Of a stretch of DNA of 64,000 nucleotides, positions 1 to 7,463 are shown piece by piece. The translations under genes and the position numbers were made by a program. The DNA lies in contig NZ_AULH01000006.1 of NCBI RefSeq assembly GCF_000425185.1, positions 124,001 through 188,000 of the forward strand. Reading direction: 5' to 3'. Under the pieces are notes generated by a model. The model had not been told where the DNA came from. It did no database searches and saw nothing but the letters and a program-made list of their open reading frames with translations. The stretch is from Pleomorphomonas koreensis DSM 23070. Lineage in GTDB: Bacteria > Pseudomonadota > Alphaproteobacteria > Rhizobiales > Pleomorphomonadaceae. Each line of letters opens with the position of its first letter. Position 1 is the stretch's first letter.

Positions 1-93
1 GAGAACATCCAGCCGACCCGCCTCCGCGCCGACCTGGTGCTGCGCAAGAGCGCCAGCCACGCCATCGAACAGGTGATGCTGAGGAAGCTCTGA
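1..93 (+). CDS. coaA: Pantothenate kinase, C-terminal fragment
   Basis: The window opens inside a plus-strand frame whose last 30 residues are visible before a TGA at 91-93. They contain [20 protein letters not shown] and end in MLRKL. This matches the conserved C-terminus of type I pantothenate kinase (CoaA), which typically ends with a PTR-R-A-L-L-K-S-H-V-LRK pattern. CoaA phosphorylates pantothenate in the first step of coenzyme A synthesis. Only the tail is present, so the P-loop cannot be checked. It converges on nagA, with a large palindrome between them. Confidence 0.85.
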   Translation, partial: ENIQPTRLRADLVLRKSASHAIEQVMLRKL

Positions 94-104
94 CGGAGCC
101 CTTC

Positions 105-195
105 CGGCCCGAGATGGTCCGCCTTCGCGGACCATGACGAGAATTTCATGTTTATATCAATGTCATGGTCCGCGAAGGCGGACCATCTCGGGCCG
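105..195. repeat. 34-bp nested inverted repeat (REP/BIME-like)
   Basis: Positions 105-138 are the exact reverse complement of 162-195, giving a 34-bp perfect stem around a 23-nt AT-rich loop (139-161). Each arm is itself a hairpin: ATGGTCCGC, a CTTC loop, then GCGGACCAT. This hairpin-within-hairpin layout resembles REP/BIME elements. It lies between the convergent coaA and nagA genes, so it could act as a bidirectional terminator or 3'-end stabiliser. I found no second copy in this window. Confidence 0.85.
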
Positions 196-223
196 AATGA
201 GGCTCCCTTATCAGCCTTCCGCC

Positions 224-1369
224 TCAGGCCGAATACACCTTCTCGCCACCGATCCATGTCGACTTGAGTTCGAAGCCGGGGGTGAGCAGCAGGAAATCGG
301 CGTCATAGCCGGGGACGATCCGCCCCTTGCGGCGGCCGATGCGCATCGCCTCGGCCGGGTAGACGGTGGCCATGCGGATCGCCTCGTCGAGGCTGATGTC
401 GAAATGGGCGGCGGCGTAGCGCACGGACGACAGCATGTCGATGTCGGCGCCGGCCAGCGTGCCGTCGGCCAGCGCCAGGCGGCCGTCGCGGCGGAAGATG
501 GTGCGGCCGTTCAGCTCGAATTCCGGCAGGTCGGTGCCGATGGTCAGCATGGCGTCGGTGACCAGGAACAGCCGGCCCGGCCCGCGCTTGGCCCTGAGCG
601 CCACCCGCGCCGCCGCCGGATGCACGTGCACGCCGTCGGCGATCAGGCCGGCCGAGATGCCGCTGTCGAGGATGGCGCCGACCATGCCCGGCGTCCGATG
701 GCCGAACGGGCTCATGGCGTTGAACAAATGCGTCGCCGTGGCGGCGCCGGCCGCCACATAGGCGAGCGCCGTGTCGTAGTCGCAGTCGGTATGGCCGAGG
801 CTGACGATACCGCCGGCCGCCGCCAGACGCCGCACCGCCTCGACGGGCGTCGATTCGGGGGCCACCGTCAGCATCACCGGGTCGCCGACGGCGACGGCGC
901 CGAGCAGCTCGCGGACGTCCTGCTCTTCCATCGGCCGGACGTAGGCGGCGGCGTGCACGCCGCGCTTGGCGGCGGAGAGATGCGGCCCTTCGATATGCAG
1001 GCCGAGGAAGCCCGGCACATTGGCCGCCCGCGCCGCCCGGCCGGCGGCGATCGCTGCGGCGCGGGCCTCGCGGCGGTCGGTGATCAGCGTCGGCAAGAGC
1101 GCCGTGGTGCCGAAGCGGGCGTGGGCGGCCGAGATGCGCTCGATGGTGGCAACGCTCGGATCGTCGTTGAAGTTGATGCCGCCGCCGCCGTTGACCTGCA
1201 GGTCGATGAAGCCGGGGATGACGTCGAGACCGGCGGCGTCGATCACCTCGGCACCGGCCGGCGCCTCGGCGGGATCGACGAAGCGGCCGTCGATCACGGC
1301 GATCTCGGCGTCGTCGTGCCAGGCATCGCCGTCGAACAGGCGGGCACCGCGGATGATGAGGGCGGACAT
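224..1369 (-). CDS. nagA: N-acetylglucosamine-6-phosphate deacetylase
   Basis: The 381-residue product fits the usual NagA length. It shows the amidohydrolase hallmarks in order: GFIDLQVNGGGGINFND (near residue 55), the metal-site HIEGPHLS, HLFNAMSPFGHRTPG, LVTDAM, and a terminal GRIVPGYDADFLLL that packs into the beta-sandwich. NagA removes the acetyl group from GlcNAc-6-phosphate to give GlcN-6-phosphate and acetate in the cytoplasm. An AAGGAGA Shine-Dalgarno precedes the ATG. It is the last gene of nagK-nagR-nagA, 26 nt after nagR. No nagB deaminase is seen in the window, so the next step must be encoded elsewhere. Confidence 0.95.
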   Translation of the reverse strand: MSALIIRGARLFDGDAWHDDAEIAVIDGRFVDPAEAPAGAEVIDAAGLDVIPGFIDLQVNGGGGINFNDDPSVATIERISAAHARFGTTALLPTLITDRREARAAAIAAGRAARAANVPGFLGLHIEGPHLSAAKRGVHAAAYVRPMEEQDVRELLGAVAVGDPVMLTVAPESTPVEAVRRLAAAGGIVSLGHTDCDYDTALAYVAAGAATATHLFNAMSPFGHRTPGMVGAILDSGISAGLIADGVHVHPAAARVALRAKRGPGRLFLVTDAMLTIGTDLPEFELNGRTIFRRDGRLALADGTLAGADIDMLSSVRYAAAHFDISLDEAIRMATVYPAEAMRIGRRKGRIVPGYDADFLLLTPGFELKSTWIGGEKVYSA

Positions 1370-1395
1370 GGTGTCGTCTCCTTGATGGTGACGGA

Positions 1396-2160
1396 TCAGG
1401 ACTGCGGCAGCGTCAGCTCCGCGACGAAATCATAGGCGTCGGCGCGATAGAGCGAGCGGGTGAATTCTACCACGCGGCCGGAGGCGAGGTAGGAAATACG
1501 CTCGATGGACAGGCCCGCGTCGCCGGCCTGCACGCCGAGCAGCGATGCGTCGCGGCCGCGGATGTTGCAGGCGGAGATGCGTTGCACCGCCCTGACCGGC
1601 CGGTTGCCGCTTTTCGCCAGGATCTCGTAGAGCGAGGAGGTTACCACCGTCGGGTCGGGCAGCACCTCGGCCGACAGCGAAGCCCGCTCGATGGCCAGCG
1701 GCAGGTCGTTGGCGATTCTGAGCCGTTCCAGCCGGGCGACGCGGGCGCCGCCGGCCAGGCCCAGCATCATCGCCTCCTCGGGCGAGGGCAGGTGCAGGCC
1801 GCGATCGAGCCAGCGCGAGCTGGCGGTGAGGCCGCGCCGCGCCATGTCCTCGGTGAACGAGGTGAGCAGCGACAGCGACTGCTGCACCCGCTCGACCGGC
1901 TTGACCACGAAGGTGCCGGAGCCGTGGCGGCGCATCAAGAGGCCGGCCTCGACGAGATCGTCCACCGCCTTGCGCACGGTGACGCGGCTGATGCCGGCGA
2001 AATCGGCGATCTCGCGTTCGGGCGGCAGCGCGTCGCCGTGCTTGAGGCGGCCGCCGTCGATGGCTGTCTCGATCGCCTGCCTGAGCTTCAGGTAGAGCGG
2101 GCCGGTGCCAGCCACCTGCAACTGCTCGGGCGACAGAATGTCGGAGATGGCGCCGCTCAT
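1396..2160 (-). CDS. nagR: GntR/HutC-family transcriptional regulator of amino-sugar genes
   Basis: 254 residues. The N-terminal winged helix-turn-helix of the GntR type has GPLYLKLRQAIETAI, LPPEREIADFAGISRVTVRK and the wing GLLMRRHGSGTFV (about residues 20-90). A UTRA ligand-binding domain follows, as in HutC, DasR and NagR/YvoA. Such repressors typically sense GlcN-6-P or GlcNAc-6-P. Its ATG overlaps the nagK stop as ATGA, so the two are translationally coupled, and nagA follows. It probably controls both this operon and the divergent transporter operon. The symbol is assigned by context; the effector is inferred. Confidence 0.85.
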   Translation of the reverse strand: MSGAISDILSPEQLQVAGTGPLYLKLRQAIETAIDGGRLKHGDALPPEREIADFAGISRVTVRKAVDDLVEAGLLMRRHGSGTFVVKPVERVQQSLSLLTSFTEDMARRGLTASSRWLDRGLHLPSPEEAMMLGLAGGARVARLERLRIANDLPLAIERASLSAEVLPDPTVVTSSLYEILAKSGNRPVRAVQRISACNIRGRDASLLGVQAGDAGLSIERISYLASGRVVEFTRSLYRADAYDFVAELTLPQS

Positions 2161-3041
2161 GCCGACCCCTCCCCTGCGCCGGAGAAGCGGCGGGCGGCCA
2201 GCGCCACCGCCCCGGCGAGCGCGTTGTCCTTCGGGGCGACGAGGCGCGGCCGGTGGCGCTCGGCGAGATAGGCCGGATAGAGCGGCGCAAGGCCGCCGAG
2301 CAGCGCGATGCGGGCGGCGCCGTCATCGGCGATGCGGTCGAGGGCGAGATCGACTGCCACCGCCGCCTTGCCGACGATGTCGAGCCCGACGGGATCGCCG
2401 GCCGCCGCCGCCGCGAAGACGGCCGGCGCGAAGCGGCCGAAGTCGCCGGGGCTCGCCGTGCGGGCGAACTCGACCATCGGGCCGGGCGTGCCGCCGAAGT
2501 CGGCGATCAGCCGGTCGGTCAGCGGCGAGGCGGCAATGATGCGGTCGTGGGCGAGCAGCGTCGCGGCCAGCGCCGCCCGGCCGAGACTGGCGCCGGAGCC
2601 GAAATCGCCGATGATGAAACCCCAGCCGCCGTAGGAGCGTACCGTGTCCCCCTGTCGCGCGAAGAAGATGGAGCCGGTGCCGAGGATCGCCACCGCGCCG
2701 TCGCCGGCGCCAATGGCGCCTTCGAGGGCGATCAGGCCGTCGGAGACCACCTCGACGCGGCCGGCCGGCAGGGTGGCGGCAATGAAGCCGGCGGCATCGC
2801 CGACATTGCTGCCGGCAAGGCCCAGCAGCACGCCGGCGCGCCGGAGCGCGTCGCCGCCGAGGCCGGCCGCCGCCACGGCGCCATCTATGGCGCGGCAGAT
2901 GTTGTCGATCGCCCCGAAGCGGTCGGTCAGGATGTTGGCGGCGCCGCCCTCGCCCGTGGCAAGGATGCGGCCGTCACGGCCGGCCACCGCCGCCCGGCAT
3001 CCGGTTCCGCCGCCATCGACGCCGATCACGAAGTCCACCAT
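2157..3041 (-). CDS. nagK: N-acetylglucosamine kinase, BadF/BadG/BcrA/BcrD ATPase family
   Basis: 294 residues in the actin-like ATPase fold. The phosphate-1 motif is FVIGVDGGGTGCRA at the N-terminus. GLAGSNVGD, ILGTGSIFFA and GGWGFIIGDFGSGASLG correspond to the phosphate-2 and sugar-binding regions of BcrAD-type GlcNAc kinases, and LLGGLAP is near the C-terminus. The ATG at 3041 is chosen because GGTGAGGAGGG lies just upstream and the family motif starts at once; an upstream start would add 31 residues without family similarity. It phosphorylates GlcNAc or a related sugar taken up by ABC transport. It is the first gene of nagK-nagR-nagA and divergent from the murQ-like operon. Confidence 0.85.
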   Translation of the reverse strand: MVDFVIGVDGGGTGCRAAVAGRDGRILATGEGGAANILTDRFGAIDNICRAIDGAVAAAGLGGDALRRAGVLLGLAGSNVGDAAGFIAATLPAGRVEVVSDGLIALEGAIGAGDGAVAILGTGSIFFARQGDTVRSYGGWGFIIGDFGSGASLGRAALAATLLAHDRIIAASPLTDRLIADFGGTPGPMVEFARTASPGDFGRFAPAVFAAAAAGDPVGLDIVGKAAVAVDLALDRIADDGAARIALLGGLAPLYPAYLAERHRPRLVAPKDNALAGAVALAARRFSGAGEGSA

Positions 3042-3272
3042 CGCCGCCCTCCTCACCTGAAAGTACCAAAAAAATACCATTTGCCAATCGGCATATTGAT
3101 GACGGGCTAGGCTTTTTTGATAACCCCGCACCATCTCATTGTAATATATGGATTATCTCTTAAGGCCCCGCAGCAGCCGACACCCTTCCGCCACAAAAAT
3201 GAATGAACTCTAATTGTCCCTCTGGACAAGTGGTAGCTTTTTGGCATTATTACCGGAGTGGGGAGAAACACG
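3042..3272. promoter_or_regulatory. Divergent amino-sugar control region with palindromic operator candidate
   Basis: This AT-richer intergenic stretch separates nagK (minus) from the murQ-like operon (plus). A perfect inverted repeat, TTGTCC-CTCT-GGACAA, lies at 3214-3229. It overlaps a plausible plus-strand -35 (TGGACA, 3223-3228), which is followed after 16 nt by CATTAT (3245-3250), about 22 nt before the start codon. Nearer nagK, two TACCA direct repeats (3064 and 3075) are 11 bp apart, one helical turn. These fit repression by the adjacent GntR-type regulator, but no site matches a published operator exactly. Confidence 0.45.
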
Positions 3273-4175
3273 ATGACGGCCAGGCAGGGCACCGAGGACC
3301 GCGACAGCCATGCGACAGGGTTCGACACCCTGCCGCCGACGCGCATTCTGGAGGTGCTGGCCGCCGCCCAGGTCGCGGCGGCGAGAAGCGCCGAGGCGGC
3401 CATTCCCGCCATTGCCGAAGCGGCCGTCCGCGCCGCCGCCGCGCTGTCGTCCGGCCATCGCCTCGCCTATGTCGGCGCCGGCAGCTCCGGCCTGATGGCG
3501 CTGGCCGACTGCCTCGAACTGCCCGGCACCTACGGCATCGCCGGCGACCGGGCGATTGTCGTCCTGGCCGGCGGCCGCGACAGCCTGATCGACATGCTGG
3601 GGGTCGGCGAAGACGACGTCGCCGCCGGCGCCGCCGACCTCGAAGCCAGCGGCATCGGCGCCGGTGACTGCGTCATCGCGGTGTCTGCTTCCGGCTCGAC
3701 GCCCTACACGCTCTCCGCCGCCCGCGCCGCCAAGGCGCGCGGCGCCGTGGTGATCGGCCTTGCCAACAACGAAGGCGCGCCGCTGCTTGCCGCCGCCGAC
3801 GTGGCGGTGCTCTTGAAAACGCCGCCGGAGGTGGTGTCCGGCTCGACGCGCATGGGCGCCGGCACGGCGCAGAAGATCGCCCTCAACATGCTGTCGACGC
3901 TGATGGCCGTGCATCTCGGGCACGTGCTCGACGGCCACATGGTCAACGTCAGGGCCGACAACGACAAGCTGCGGGCGCGTGCCGCCCGCATCGTGACCGA
4001 CATCGCCGGCGTCAGGCCCGACGCGGCGACAGGACTCCTTGAGGAGAGCCGCGGCTCGGTCAAGCACGCCATTCTGCTCGCCGCCGGCGCGGGAGATATC
4101 GAGGCGGCGGATGCCGCTCTCGTCGAGGCCGGCCAAAACCTGCGGCGGGCGATGACGCTCGTCGCAAAATCATAA
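3273..4175 (+). CDS. murQ: MurQ-like N-acetylmuramic acid 6-phosphate etherase (SIS domain)
   Basis: 300 residues, the family length. MurQ features: YVGAGSSG at about 66-73, a LELPGTYG segment holding Glu82 (equivalent to the catalytic Glu83 of Escherichia coli MurQ), VSGSTRMGAGTAQKIALNML at 188-207, and a C-terminal helical UBA-like part. MurQ cleaves the D-lactyl ether of MurNAc-6-P to give GlcNAc-6-P, the substrate of NagA. The second glutamate reported in E. coli (Glu114, in a GGE motif) appears replaced: here it reads GGR (Arg102). So this is a divergent subfamily and its exact substrate is uncertain. The ATG at 3273 follows GGGAGA; a GTG at 3258 is less likely. It heads the transporter operon. 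Confidence 0.8.
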   Translation: MTARQGTEDRDSHATGFDTLPPTRILEVLAAAQVAAARSAEAAIPAIAEAAVRAAAALSSGHRLAYVGAGSSGLMALADCLELPGTYGIAGDRAIVVLAGGRDSLIDMLGVGEDDVAAGAADLEASGIGAGDCVIAVSASGSTPYTLSAARAAKARGAVVIGLANNEGAPLLAAADVAVLLKTPPEVVSGSTRMGAGTAQKIALNMLSTLMAVHLGHVLDGHMVNVRADNDKLRARAARIVTDIAGVRPDAATGLLEESRGSVKHAILLAAGAGDIEAADAALVEAGQNLRRAMTLVAKS

Positions 4176-4225
4176 TCGGGGTTCTCAACGCGCGTCCTGG
4201 CGACGCGAGCATAGGGAGACGGACG

Positions 4226-5482
4226 ATGAATCGCACTACGTTGCAGGGTGTCCTTCTGGCATCGAGCGTGCTGGCCGGCGTCGGGGTTGCCTCGGCGGCC
4301 GACGTCACGCTCAATATCGAGAGCTGGCGCAACGACGACATGCAGATCTGGCAGGAGAAGATCATCCCTGCCTTCGAGGCCAAGCATCCGGGCATCAAGG
4401 TGACCTTCTCGCCGAGCGCCCCCACCGAGTACAACGCGGCGCTCAACGCCAAGCTCGACGCCGGCTCGGCCGGTGATCTCGTTGCCTGCCGGCCGTTCGA
4501 CACCTCGCTGCAATTGTTCGAGAAGGGCAAGCTCGAAGACCTGACCGGCCTCGACGGCATGAAGAACTTCTCCGACGTCGCCAAGTCCGCCTGGACCACC
4601 GACGACGGCAAGAAGACCTTCTGCGTGCCGATGGCCTCGGTCATCCACGGCTTCATCTACAACAAGGAAGCCTTCGAGAAGGTCGGCGCCGAGGTACCGA
4701 AGACCGTCGACCAGTTCTTCGCCGTGCTCGACAAGCTCAAGGCCGACGGCACCTACATTCCCATGGCCATGGGCACCAAGGACATGTGGGAAGCGGCCAC
4801 GATGGGCTATCAGAACATCGGCCCGACCTACTGGAAGGGCGAGGAAGGCCGCAAGGCGCTGATCGCCGGCACCGAGAAGCTGACCGACGAAGGCTGGGTC
4901 GAGCCCTATCGCGTGCTCGCCAAGTGGAAGCCCTATCTCGGCGACGGCTTCGAGGCGCAGACCTACCCGGACAGCCAGAACCTGTTCACGCTCGGCCGCG
5001 CCGCCATCTACCCGGCCGGCTCGTGGGAGATCTCGCCGTTCAGCAGCGCCGGCCTGAAGCTCGGCGCCTTCCCGCCGCCGGTCGCCAAGGACGGGGACAC
5101 CTGCTACATCTCCGACCACAACGACATCGCCATGGGTCTCAACGCGGCGAGCGCCCACAAGGAAGAGGCCAAGGTGTTCCTCGACTGGGTGGCCTCGCCG
5201 GAGTTCGCCTCGATCTACGCCAACGCGCTGCCGGGCTTCTTCAGCCTGAACTCGACGCCGGTCGAGATCACCGATCCGCTGGCCAAGGAGTTCGTCTCCT
5301 GGCGGCAGACCTGCAAGCCGACCATCCGCTCGACCTACCAGATCCTGTCGCGCGGCACGCCCAACCTCGAAAACGAGACCTGGGCGGCCTCGGCCAACGT
5401 GATCAACGGCACCGAAACGCCGGAAGCGGCCGCCAAGAAGCTGCAGGACGGCCTCGACAGCTGGTACAAGCCGGCCAAGTGA
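4226..5482 (+). CDS. CUT1-type sugar ABC transporter, periplasmic solute-binding protein
   Basis: 418 residues with an N-terminal signal peptide (Arg at residue 3, hydrophobic core, likely cleavage after VASA near residue 24). A family 1 extracellular solute-binding domain follows: NIESWRNDDMQIWQEKIIPA, FEAKHPGIKVTF, GSAGDLVACRP, VIHGFIYNKEAFEKVG and GRAAIYPAGSWE. It would capture the sugar in the periplasm and deliver it to the permeases downstream. A GGGAGA ribosome-binding site precedes the ATG. A GC-rich hairpin separates it from the permease genes, common where binding protein is made in excess. The substrate, an amino sugar or anhydro-muropeptide sugar, is inferred from the neighbours only. 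Confidence 0.9.
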   Translation: MNRTTLQGVLLASSVLAGVGVASAADVTLNIESWRNDDMQIWQEKIIPAFEAKHPGIKVTFSPSAPTEYNAALNAKLDAGSAGDLVACRPFDTSLQLFEKGKLEDLTGLDGMKNFSDVAKSAWTTDDGKKTFCVPMASVIHGFIYNKEAFEKVGAEVPKTVDQFFAVLDKLKADGTYIPMAMGTKDMWEAATMGYQNIGPTYWKGEEGRKALIAGTEKLTDEGWVEPYRVLAKWKPYLGDGFEAQTYPDSQNLFTLGRAAIYPAGSWEISPFSSAGLKLGAFPPPVAKDGDTCYISDHNDIAMGLNAASAHKEEAKVFLDWVASPEFASIYANALPGFFSLNSTPVEITDPLAKEFVSWRQTCKPTIRSTYQILSRGTPNLENETWAASANVINGTETPEAAAKKLQDGLDSWYKPAK

Positions 5483-5540
5483 GTGACGCCAAGACGCGGA
5501 TTTCGTTCTGCCCAGGGGCATGAGAGATTCGCGACGGGAA

Positions 5541-5569
5541 TTCCGGGGGCGCCTTCAACGCCCCCGGAA
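5541..5569 (+). terminator. Intercistronic hairpin after binding-protein gene
   Basis: An 11-bp perfect stem, TTCCGGGGGCG at 5541-5551 and CGCCCCCGGAA at 5559-5569, closes a 7-nt loop. No T-run follows, so it is more likely a partial terminator or a 3' mRNA-stabilising structure that uncouples binding-protein levels from the permeases 92 nt further on. Confidence 0.6.
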
Positions 5570-5661
5570 AGCCCAGAGACAGCGGCGCGGACCCCACGCG
5601 CCGCCTGCCCCCTCGCCCGCCGGCGCCCGCCGGCCGGCGGACCGGCGCGACAGGGACCGAC

Positions 5662-6612
5662 ATGACCGACCTCGCATCCGAACAGGGCACGGAGGCCGCG
5701 CAGCGGCGGCCGCGGCGCTGGCACATCCTCGTCTTCCTCGCCCCCGCGGTAATCGTCTACACGGCGGTGATGATCCTGCCGCTCGCCGAAACGCTGAGGC
5801 AGTCGTTCTTCAACGTCGTCGACGGCCGGTCGGTGTTCGTCGGCTTCTCCAACTTCGCGACGCTGTTCGGCGATCCGCGCTGGTCGGCCGATTTCTGGAA
5901 CGCCCTCAGGAACAACTTCATCTTCTTCCTGATCCACATGGCGGTGCAGAATCCGATCGGCATCGCACTCGCCGCGCTCTTGTCGCTGCCGGGCCTGAGG
6001 TTCGCCGCCTTCTACCGCACCGCCTTCTTCCTGCCGACGCTCTTGTCCTTCGTCATCGTCGGCTTCATCTGGAAGCTGATCCTGTCGCCGATCTGGGGCG
6101 TCGCGCCCTGGATGCTGGACCTTGTCGGCCTCAAGGCGATGTTCGGCCCCTGGCTCGGCAAGTCCGGCTCGGCGCTGATCGTCGTGTCGCTGGTCTCCGT
6201 CTGGCAGTTCATCGGCATACCGATGATGCTGATCTATGCCGCGCTCCTCAACATCCCCGAGGAGGTGATCGAGGCGGCCGAGATCGACGGCATCACCGGC
6301 TGGGGCCAGTTCTTCAAGATCAAGCTGCCGCTGGTGCTGCCGGCCATCGGCATCATCTCGATCCTGACCTTCGTCGGCAACTTCAACGCCTTCGACCTCG
6401 TCTACACCATGCAGGGCGCGCTGGCCGGGCCGGACAAGGCGACCGACATCCTCGGCACCTTCCTCTACCGCACCTTCTTCGGCTTCCAGCTGCAGCTCGG
6501 CGATCCGTCGATGGGCGCCACCATCGCCACGATCATGTTCCTGATCATCCTGACCGGCGTCTGCATCTATCTGTTCGGCATCCAGCGGCGCATCCGCCGC
6601 TACCAGTTCTGA
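5662..6612 (+). CDS. Sugar ABC transporter permease, MalF/UgpA-type
   Basis: 316 residues with about six predicted membrane spans (first at IFLAPAVIVY-like residues about 20-40) and the binding-protein-dependent permease EAA loop EAAEIDGITGWGQFFKIKLP near residue 210, which docks the ATPase. It is an inner-membrane half-channel pairing with the next gene. The ATG at 5662 lies shortly after the stem-loop that follows the binding-protein gene. The next permease starts 11 nt after its stop. The CUT1 family is assigned from the binding-protein type and the two-permease layout. Confidence 0.92.
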   Translation: MTDLASEQGTEAAQRRPRRWHILVFLAPAVIVYTAVMILPLAETLRQSFFNVVDGRSVFVGFSNFATLFGDPRWSADFWNALRNNFIFFLIHMAVQNPIGIALAALLSLPGLRFAAFYRTAFFLPTLLSFVIVGFIWKLILSPIWGVAPWMLDLVGLKAMFGPWLGKSGSALIVVSLVSVWQFIGIPMMLIYAALLNIPEEVIEAAEIDGITGWGQFFKIKLPLVLPAIGIISILTFVGNFNAFDLVYTMQGALAGPDKATDILGTFLYRTFFGFQLQLGDPSMGATIATIMFLIILTGVCIYLFGIQRRIRRYQF

Positions 6613-6623
6613 CGGGGGCGGCC

Positions 6624-7463
6624 ATGTCCAAGGCAAGACAGTCGACGATCCGGGCAAGCCTCGTCCATCTGGCGCTCGTCGCCTACACGCTGGTGGCGCT
6701 GTTCCCGGTGTTCCTGACGCTGGTCAACTCGTTCAAGAGCAAGCAGGCGATCTTCAGCCAGCCGCTCAGGCTGCCCACCCCCTCCACCTTCAGCCTCGTC
6801 GGCTACGAGACGGTGATGAAGCAGGGCGACTTCCTCACCTATTTCCAGAACAGCACCATCGTCACGGTGGTGTCGATCTTCCTGGTGCTTTTGTTCGGCG
6901 CCATGGCCGCCTTCGCGCTCGCCGAATACCGTTTCCGCGGCAACACGCTGATGGGCCTCTATCTGGCCATCGGCATCATGATCCCCATCCGCCTCGGCAC
7001 GGTGGCGCTGTTGCAGGGCATGGTGGCGGCCGGCCTCGTCAACACGCTGACGGCGCTGATCCTCGTCTACACGGCGCAGGGGCTGCCGCTCGCCGTGTTC
7101 ATCCTGTCGGAATTCATGCGCACGGTGTCGGACGACCTCAAGAACGCCGGCCGCATCGACGGCCTCAGCGAATACGCCATCTTCTTCCGCCTGGTGCTGC
7201 CGCTGGTGCGGCCGGCCATGGCGACGGTGGCGGTGTTCACCATGATCCCGATCTGGAACGACCTGTGGTTCCCGCTGATCCTCGCCCCCAGCGAGAGCAC
7301 CAAGACGGTGACGCTCGGCGCCCAGCTGTTCATCGGCCAGTTCGTCATCAACTGGAACGCCGTGCTGTCGGCGCTGTCGCTGGCCATCTTCCCGGTGCTC
7401 ATCCTCTACGTCATCTTCTCGCGGCAACTCATTCGCGGCATTACCTCGGGAGCGGTCAAATGA
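6624..7463 (+). CDS. Sugar ABC transporter permease, MalG/UgpE-type
   Basis: 279 residues. The start is the ATG at 6624 (MSKARQSTIRASLVHLALVA) after GGGGGCGGCC; a much longer open frame upstream has no permease similarity and overlaps the preceding gene. About six membrane spans are seen, with the EAA-type loop NAGRIDGLSEYAIFFRLVLP that contacts the ATPase. It forms the heterodimeric channel with the preceding gene. Its TGA overlaps the ATG of the dehydrogenase gene as ATGA, so the two are translationally coupled. Confidence 0.92.
   Translation: MSKARQSTIRASLVHLALVAYTLVALFPVFLTLVNSFKSKQAIFSQPLRLPTPSTFSLVGYETVMKQGDFLTYFQNSTIVTVVSIFLVLLFGAMAAFALAEYRFRGNTLMGLYLAIGIMIPIRLGTVALLQGMVAAGLVNTLTALILVYTAQGLPLAVFILSEFMRTVSDDLKNAGRIDGLSEYAIFFRLVLPLVRPAMATVAVFTMIPIWNDLWFPLILAPSESTKTVTLGAQLFIGQFVINWNAVLSALSLAIFPVLILYVIFSRQLIRGITSGAVK

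Noticed and set aside
5520-6623. N-terminal extension of the second sugar permease
   Set aside because: It overlaps the first permease out of frame and is Arg-rich without membrane spans. The ATG at 6624 gives a normal MalG-type length.
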